Assembly: GCA_008501825.1 (NCBI GenBank)
Contig: QQUA01000006.1
Span: forward strand, 248,001-312,000
Reading direction: 5' to 3'
Origin: Planctomycetota bacterium
GTDB lineage: Bacteria > Planctomycetota > UBA1135
Length of the DNA: 64,000 nucleotides
A program made the translations under genes and the position numbers. How positions within the stretch are numbered: the first letter of the stretch is position 1; the number at the start of each line of letters is the position of its first letter. Below, piece after piece: positions 60,015 through 64,000 of this stretch. The notes beneath the pieces were generated by a model that did not search any database, was not told the origin of the DNA, and saw only the letters and a program-made list of their open reading frames with translations.

Positions 60015-62051
60015 TCAAGTCGTGACAAAGGCCGGACGGCGACCTTCGATCAAACTGCTCAATCCTTCCAACGCATCCGGGCTGGAGAAGACTTCCTCCA
60101 AGTTGGCCAGCTCCAGGGCCAGGGCATCGGCCAGGGGCAGGTCGGCGCCCTCGTTGAACAGTCGTTCCGCCAAACGGAGGGCAACGCTGGACTTGGACCC
60201 CATTTTCTTAACCGCTTTCTCTAGCACGGGGTTGCCTTGGGTGTCGGCTTGACCGCTTAAGATCTGATCCACGCTGTAGGTTGAGAAGAAATCCCAAACC
60301 GGTTGCCAAGCCTTGGCTTGCGGAGCACTGGGGGCTTGGCGTTCCGGAGCACTTCCTTGAGAGGCCAAGCGCTCGCAGGCGCCGTCCAGTTCTCCAAAGG
60401 AAACCACCTGGTCACAGAGACCAATTTCCAGGGCTTGCTTGGCTCCCAGGATTTGGCCGGTGTAGACCAGATACTTGGCGATGGGCAAGCCCACCCGGCG
60501 GGGAAGACGCTGGGTGCCCCCAAGGCCGGGGTAGATGCCGATTCCGGTTTCGGGGAAGCCGAAGCTGGCTTTGGGGCTGGCAACAATCCAATCGCAGGCC
60601 AGCGCGGTTTCGGCACCGCCTCCCAACGCAAGGCCCTGTGCTCGAGCGACTACCGCGTGGTCCCCGCCGCTCAAGGTGGCCAACAACTTGGCTCCGGTAG
60701 CGGTGAATTGGTAAATCCGGGGAAAGGTGTTGGCTCGCAGGTTGTCCACGAAGAACTTGATGTCGGCGCCGGCGATGAAAGCCTTGCCGCTCCCGCCCAG
60801 GACAATGGGGCGGCCCTGCTGGCGAGCCTGGGAAAAAACTTCCACCAGTTGCCCGACCACCTCTTCGTTCAGGGCATTCATGGCATCCGGGCGGTCCACC
60901 CAAACGCTGGTCAGAGACCCGCGTTGTCCCAGGGAGGCCAGGGAAATGGGAATGCCGTCGGGACCTGCCTCAGCCAAGAGCTTGGGCATTGGCAAGCCAT
61001 AAGATTCGATGACCCCTTGCGCCATTTGCTGGGCCTTTTCGGTTCCAACTTTGTTGATCAATTGGAACGGTCCCAATGACCAGCGCAGCCCCACCCGGGC
61101 ACCAATGTCGGTGTCCTCCACCGTGGCAACCTCTTCGTCCACCAACTGGGAAGCAACGTAAAACACGGTTCCCAGGAGATGGTTGGCTACGGCTTCATAC
61201 TTGGATGAATCCGCCTCGCCATCCAGATTCCAGAGTTCGCCGGAAGCCACTTGTTGGCGCAGAGTTTCCGGCGGTGCGTAAAAGGAGTGCAATTCCCGCC
61301 CCAAGGTATCGGCGGCGTGCATTGCGATCGGGACACCGGTGACGTTCATCAACTCGAACGGACCCATGCCGATGCGGAAGGCTTTTTTAGCCGCCCATTC
61401 AATCGTGGCAATGTCGGCGACCCCGGTCTCGAGCAGCTTGACCGATTCGGTCAACCAGGGCACGAAGTAGCGATTGACCACAAAGCCGGGGGCGTCCGCG
61501 CTACCGATCGGAGTCTTGCCGATGGCTTCCTGGGCGGCCCAAGCAGCTTGGAAAGCTTCGTCGGTGGTTTTTTCGTGGCCAATGACTTCGACCAGCCGAT
61601 TCTTGGCCGGGTGATAGAAATAGTGCAGGCCAACCACTCGCTCCGGATGGGGAGTGACGGCGGCCACGTCTCGAACGTAAAAAGAAGAAGTATTGGTGCC
61701 CAGGATGGCGTCCGGTCGGCAGTGCTCTCCGAGTCGCTGGAACACCTGTTTTTTCACTTCCAGGTCTTCGAACACCGCCTCGACCACCAAGTCGACTTCA
61801 GAGAGCCGGCTCCAATCGCTGGTGCCTTCGATCCGTCCGAGGATGGCCTCCACTTGCTCGGGGCGGAACAAACGGCGTTCCACGCCTTGCTGCAGCAGAT
61901 CGCGAATGATCCCCAAACCGCGTTGGACCTTTTCGTCGTCCAGGTCAACGAGAATTACCGGGATGCCTTCGGTGGCGATCTTCTGGGCGATTCCGGAGCC
62001 CATGTTTCCGGCTCCGATGACAGCGGTCTTGCGGACTTCAAACTTACTCAT
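60015..62051 (-). CDS. 3-hydroxyacyl-CoA dehydrogenase/enoyl-CoA hydratase fusion
   Basis: The 678-residue enzyme should hydrate enoyl-CoA and oxidise the 3-hydroxyacyl-CoA in beta-oxidation or a related CoA pathway. Residues 1-290 hold the NAD-binding dehydrogenase (V-I-G-A-G-N-M-G-S-G-I, N-T-S-S, G-L-H-Y-F-Y-H-P-A). A second dehydrogenase-like C-terminal domain follows, and residues about 390-580 are the crotonase (A-G-A-D-I-K, A-L-G-G-G-A-E-T-A-L-A-C-D, F-P-E-T-G-I-G-I-Y-P-G-L-G-G-T-Q). The dehydrogenase comes first, opposite to FadB/FadJ but like archaeal-type fusions. The ATG at 62051 is chosen; 62057 is possible. Confidence 0.9.
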   Translation of the reverse strand: MSKFEVRKTAVIGAGNMGSGIAQKIATEGIPVILVDLDDEKVQRGLGIIRDLLQQGVERRLFRPEQVEAILGRIEGTSDWSRLSEVDLVVEAVFEDLEVKKQVFQRLGEHCRPDAILGTNTSSFYVRDVAAVTPHPERVVGLHYFYHPAKNRLVEVIGHEKTTDEAFQAAWAAQEAIGKTPIGSADAPGFVVNRYFVPWLTESVKLLETGVADIATIEWAAKKAFRIGMGPFELMNVTGVPIAMHAADTLGRELHSFYAPPETLRQQVASGELWNLDGEADSSKYEAVANHLLGTVFYVASQLVDEEVATVEDTDIGARVGLRWSLGPFQLINKVGTEKAQQMAQGVIESYGLPMPKLLAEAGPDGIPISLASLGQRGSLTSVWVDRPDAMNALNEEVVGQLVEVFSQARQQGRPIVLGGSGKAFIAGADIKFFVDNLRANTFPRIYQFTATGAKLLATLSGGDHAVVARAQGLALGGGAETALACDWIVASPKASFGFPETGIGIYPGLGGTQRLPRRVGLPIAKYLVYTGQILGAKQALEIGLCDQVVSFGELDGACERLASQGSAPERQAPSAPQAKAWQPVWDFFSTYSVDQILSGQADTQGNPVLEKAVKKMGSKSSVALRLAERLFNEGADLPLADALALELANLEEVFSSPDALEGLSSLIEGRRPAFVTT

Positions 62052-62170
62052 GGCCATTCTCCAGGTGGCTCCAGGAAAACCGACCCGACATTCTACTGTC
62101 GCTCCGCCCGCCTGCCACACCCCGGCCCGATGTGGAGGAGGCGCTAAACTGCCTGCCGGGTACCTCCGCC

Positions 62171-62830
62171 ATGATCCGCCTCCTCGGACTGCACAAATCA
62201 TTTCCTCGGCAAACTGACGAGCAAAGCAGCGGTCATTCTCTGAGTGTGAGTGACTTTGAAATTCAAGCCGGAGAGCGAGTGGCCTTGGTCGGTGCCAGCG
62301 GATCGGGCAAAACGACCTTGTTGAACTTGATGAGCGGTTTGATTCTTCCGGACCAAGGTTCGGTCGAGGTCGACGGAGTCGACATTACCCAACTGAAGGA
62401 ATCGGCCCGAGATCGTTTTCGAGCTCGCACGATTGGTTATTTGTTCCAAACTTCCCACTTGCTCCCAGGGTTCAGCGCTTTGGAAAACGTTGAGTTGGGA
62501 GCCAGCTTCGCCGGCCGGGCGGTGGACCGGGATCGAGCCAAATCTCTGCTGGACGCCGTGGGTTTGGGTCACCGCCATCACCATCAACCACAACAACTTT
62601 CGGTGGGACAGCAAAGCCGAGTTGCTTTGGCCCGGGCACTCGTGAATCGACCCAAAGTGGTGCTGGCTGATGAACCTACCGGGGCCTTGGATCCAGAATC
62701 CGGGAAAGCGGCATTAAAACTCCTTCTTGACACGGCAGGTGAGGAAAACATCACCGTGATTTGTGCCACCCACGATGCTGGAGTCGCCAGCGTTTTGGAC
62801 CGCACCGTTCGGGTGGAGGAGTTGCAATGA
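62171..62830 (+). CDS. ABC transporter ATP-binding protein (LolD/MacB type)
   Basis: This 219-residue ATPase has Walker A G-A-S-G-S-G-K-T-T-L, the Q-loop, the signature L-S-V-G-Q-Q-S-R and Walker B V-V-L-A-D-E-P-T-G-A-L. It belongs to the FtsE/LolD/MacB branch. The signature differs from LSGGQ by a Val. The ATG at 62171 begins the conserved part; an upstream frame to 62132 is unused. Its stop overlaps the permease start (ATGA). Confidence 0.9.
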   Translation: MIRLLGLHKSFPRQTDEQSSGHSLSVSDFEIQAGERVALVGASGSGKTTLLNLMSGLILPDQGSVEVDGVDITQLKESARDRFRARTIGYLFQTSHLLPGFSALENVELGASFAGRAVDRDRAKSLLDAVGLGHRHHHQPQQLSVGQQSRVALARALVNRPKVVLADEPTGALDPESGKAALKLLLDTAGEENITVICATHDAGVASVLDRTVRVEELQ

Positions 62831-64000
62831 AATTGCCTCGCCTGATTGCGCGGAATCTGCGGCGGCGTCCTTTGACTACGGCGTTGACCTCCTTTTCGGT
62901 TGCCTTGGGAGTCGGTCTGTTTGCCGCCATTGGAGCCTTGCGGCATGGGGCCGAGCAGGGATTCCAGCGCTCCGCCAGCCTTTGTGACATGGTGGTCGGC
63001 GCCAAGGGTTCCTCCTTGCAACTGGTATTGAATTCCCTCTACCACGTCGGCACCAGCCCGGGCAACGTGCCCTTTTCTCTTTATGAAGAAATTTCCGGTA
63101 CGACCGGTGTGCTGTGGTCCGTGCCCATGGCCGTGGGAGATAGTTATGCCGGCAGCCGCATCGTGGCGGTCACCGATGATTTGTTCGAAGCCCTGGAAAT
63201 TCCCGACTACGGCAAGTTGCGGCTGGCTTCGGGCAACGCCTTTGCCTTTTCCAAGGAAGCTCTGGTCGAACTCCACCATGAATTGGAGGAGCACCATCAC
63301 GAAGAGGACGAGGAGGCTGAAGAGCACCACGAGCACCACGAGCACCACGAGCACCACGAGCACCACGAGCACGAAGAGTCTGAAGAATCTGGGACGGAGG
63401 AAGAAGAACACCACGCACACGACGAAGAGTTGCACCACCTCATCGAAGAGCATCAAGGGCTGTTCGTTGCGGTTGTCGGTTCGGAGGCCGCCGCTGCTTC
63501 CGGGCTGCAAGTGGGTTCGCGGTTTACTCCCGCCCATGATGTAAGTGGTGGAGCCGGCCAAGAGCAGCATGAAGAGGCCGAAACCGAAGTGGTCGGGGTG
63601 TTGGAACCTACCGGTACACCTCTAGATCGGGCCATTTTCATTCCACTGGGTGCTTTTTACTTGATTGAAGGTCATCAACCTACGGAAGAATCTGAATTTG
63701 GAGGCGCTCGGGATCCTCTTGGACTGAGCTCCATCCTGGTTCGGTCCAAACCGGGTTTCTATTCTTTGAGTCTTTGGCGTTCCTGGAATAACCGCTTGGA
63801 CGCTCAGGCCGCTCGTCCTGCCGATGAAATTCGGAATCTGTTCCAAGTAGTCGGTAACGTCGACGCCATTCTTCGTTTGGTGGCTGCCTTGGTTGTTGTC
63901 GTGGCCTTGATAGGTGTGTTAGTGGCGATCTACAACACCATGGGAGCGCGACGGAAGGAATTCGCCTTGCTACGGGCCCTCGGAGCCCACCGGGCAACCG
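62827..64000 (+). CDS. FtsX-like ABC permease with His/Glu-rich insert, cut by the window end
   Basis: About 391 residues are visible. An N-terminal helix (A-L-T-S-F-S-V-A-L-G-V-G-L-F-A-A) is followed by the D-M-V-V-G-A-K-G-S-S-L-Q-L-V-L-N-S-L-Y-H block known from FtsX-family permeases in metal-related contexts, a periplasmic domain, and a second helix (A-L-V-V-V-V-A-L-I-G-V) leading to the M-G-A-R-R-K-E-F-A-L-L-R-A-L-G motif at the cut. Residues about 145-205 are very rich in His and Glu and include a tandem E-H-H repeat. A role with a divalent metal such as zinc is inference. Confidence 0.85.
   Translation, partial: MKLPRLIARNLRRRPLTTALTSFSVALGVGLFAAIGALRHGAEQGFQRSASLCDMVVGAKGSSLQLVLNSLYHVGTSPGNVPFSLYEEISGTTGVLWSVPMAVGDSYAGSRIVAVTDDLFEALEIPDYGKLRLASGNAFAFSKEALVELHHELEEHHHEEDEEAEEHHEHHEHHEHHEHHEHEESEESGTEEEEHHAHDEELHHLIEEHQGLFVAVVGSEAAAASGLQVGSRFTPAHDVSGGAGQEQHEEAETEVVGVLEPTGTPLDRAIFIPLGAFYLIEGHQPTEESEFGGARDPLGLSSILVRSKPGFYSLSLWRSWNNRLDAQAARPADEIRNLFQVVGNVDAILRLVAALVVVVALIGVLVAIYNTMGARRKEFALLRALGAHRAT
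63322..63372 (+). repeat. Tandem GAGCACCAC repeat in the permease
   Basis: Five exact copies of the 9-mer GAGCACCAC, plus a partial sixth, encode (E-H-H)5-E-H at residues 166-182 of the permease. It is in-frame, so copy-number changes by slippage would keep the gene open. Confidence 0.95.

Noticed and set aside
63322-63372. Tandem repeat as a CRISPR or intergenic satellite
   Set aside because: The units are 9 bp, have no spacers and are in-frame within a gene.

Overview
The window is 64 kb of compact chromosomal DNA, roughly 56% GC, from a Gram-negative, LPS-making bacterium. I favour Planctomycetota or a close relative. The reasons are a sigma factor opening with the [20 protein letters not shown]-type block, a secreted protein with a pseudopilin-like tail, and an HPr domain fused to an unknown N-terminal region. 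These are family-level resemblances; 16S rRNA or marker-gene placement would decide. I see no rRNA, tRNA, insertion sequence, prophage or CRISPR array. The left end cuts an unknown gene and the right end cuts an ABC permease.

Layout. 0-3.5 kb: unknown proteins and a sodium/solute symporter with a small partner protein. 3.5-10.3 kb (minus): a complete histidine operon, hisG-C-B-H-F-(AIE)-D, mostly joined by 4-base start/stop overlaps. HisA, HisI and HisE form one polypeptide. A His-rich leader peptide and a GC-rich hairpin precede hisG, which suggests attenuation. 10.3-14 kb (minus): a DUF885 metallopeptidase, a small membrane protein, scpA and a site-2-type protease. 14-21 kb (plus): kdsD, kdsC, an LptC/OstA-like protein, LptD and a TatA/B protein, an envelope/LPS unit. 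21-29 kb: a DHH-like protein, then a minus-strand run of moaB, a beta-CASP nuclease, RNase HIII, an LPLAT acyltransferase, a peptidase and a large secreted protein.

29-47 kb is the replication and segregation region. It holds parB with a parS site inside it, the HPr fusion, a sigma-70 factor, hemW, a DUF502 protein, pyrF, parA, a cysteine desulfurase, dnaA, dnaN, dciA (DUF721) and gyrB. The dnaA-dnaN gap (42,383-42,756) carries several TTTCCAC motifs and is the best oriC candidate. A second small gap at 22,048-22,199 carries two near-identical copies of a related motif.

47-64 kb: feoA/feoB, rpiA, an HD hydrolase, DUF1697, a DHH phosphoesterase, prfB with its programmed +1 frameshift, purH, a GH39-like secreted protein, a Cas4/AddB-like nuclease, an ECF sigma/anti-sigma/aminotransferase operon, a dehydrogenase-hydratase fusion, and an ABC exporter pair whose permease has a His/Glu repeat.

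Most genes are housekeeping. The points I would follow up first are the his leader/attenuator, the HisA-HisI-HisE fusion, the HPr fusion and the duplicated origin-like motif near 22.1 kb. I found no clearly new multi-gene system such as a defence island.
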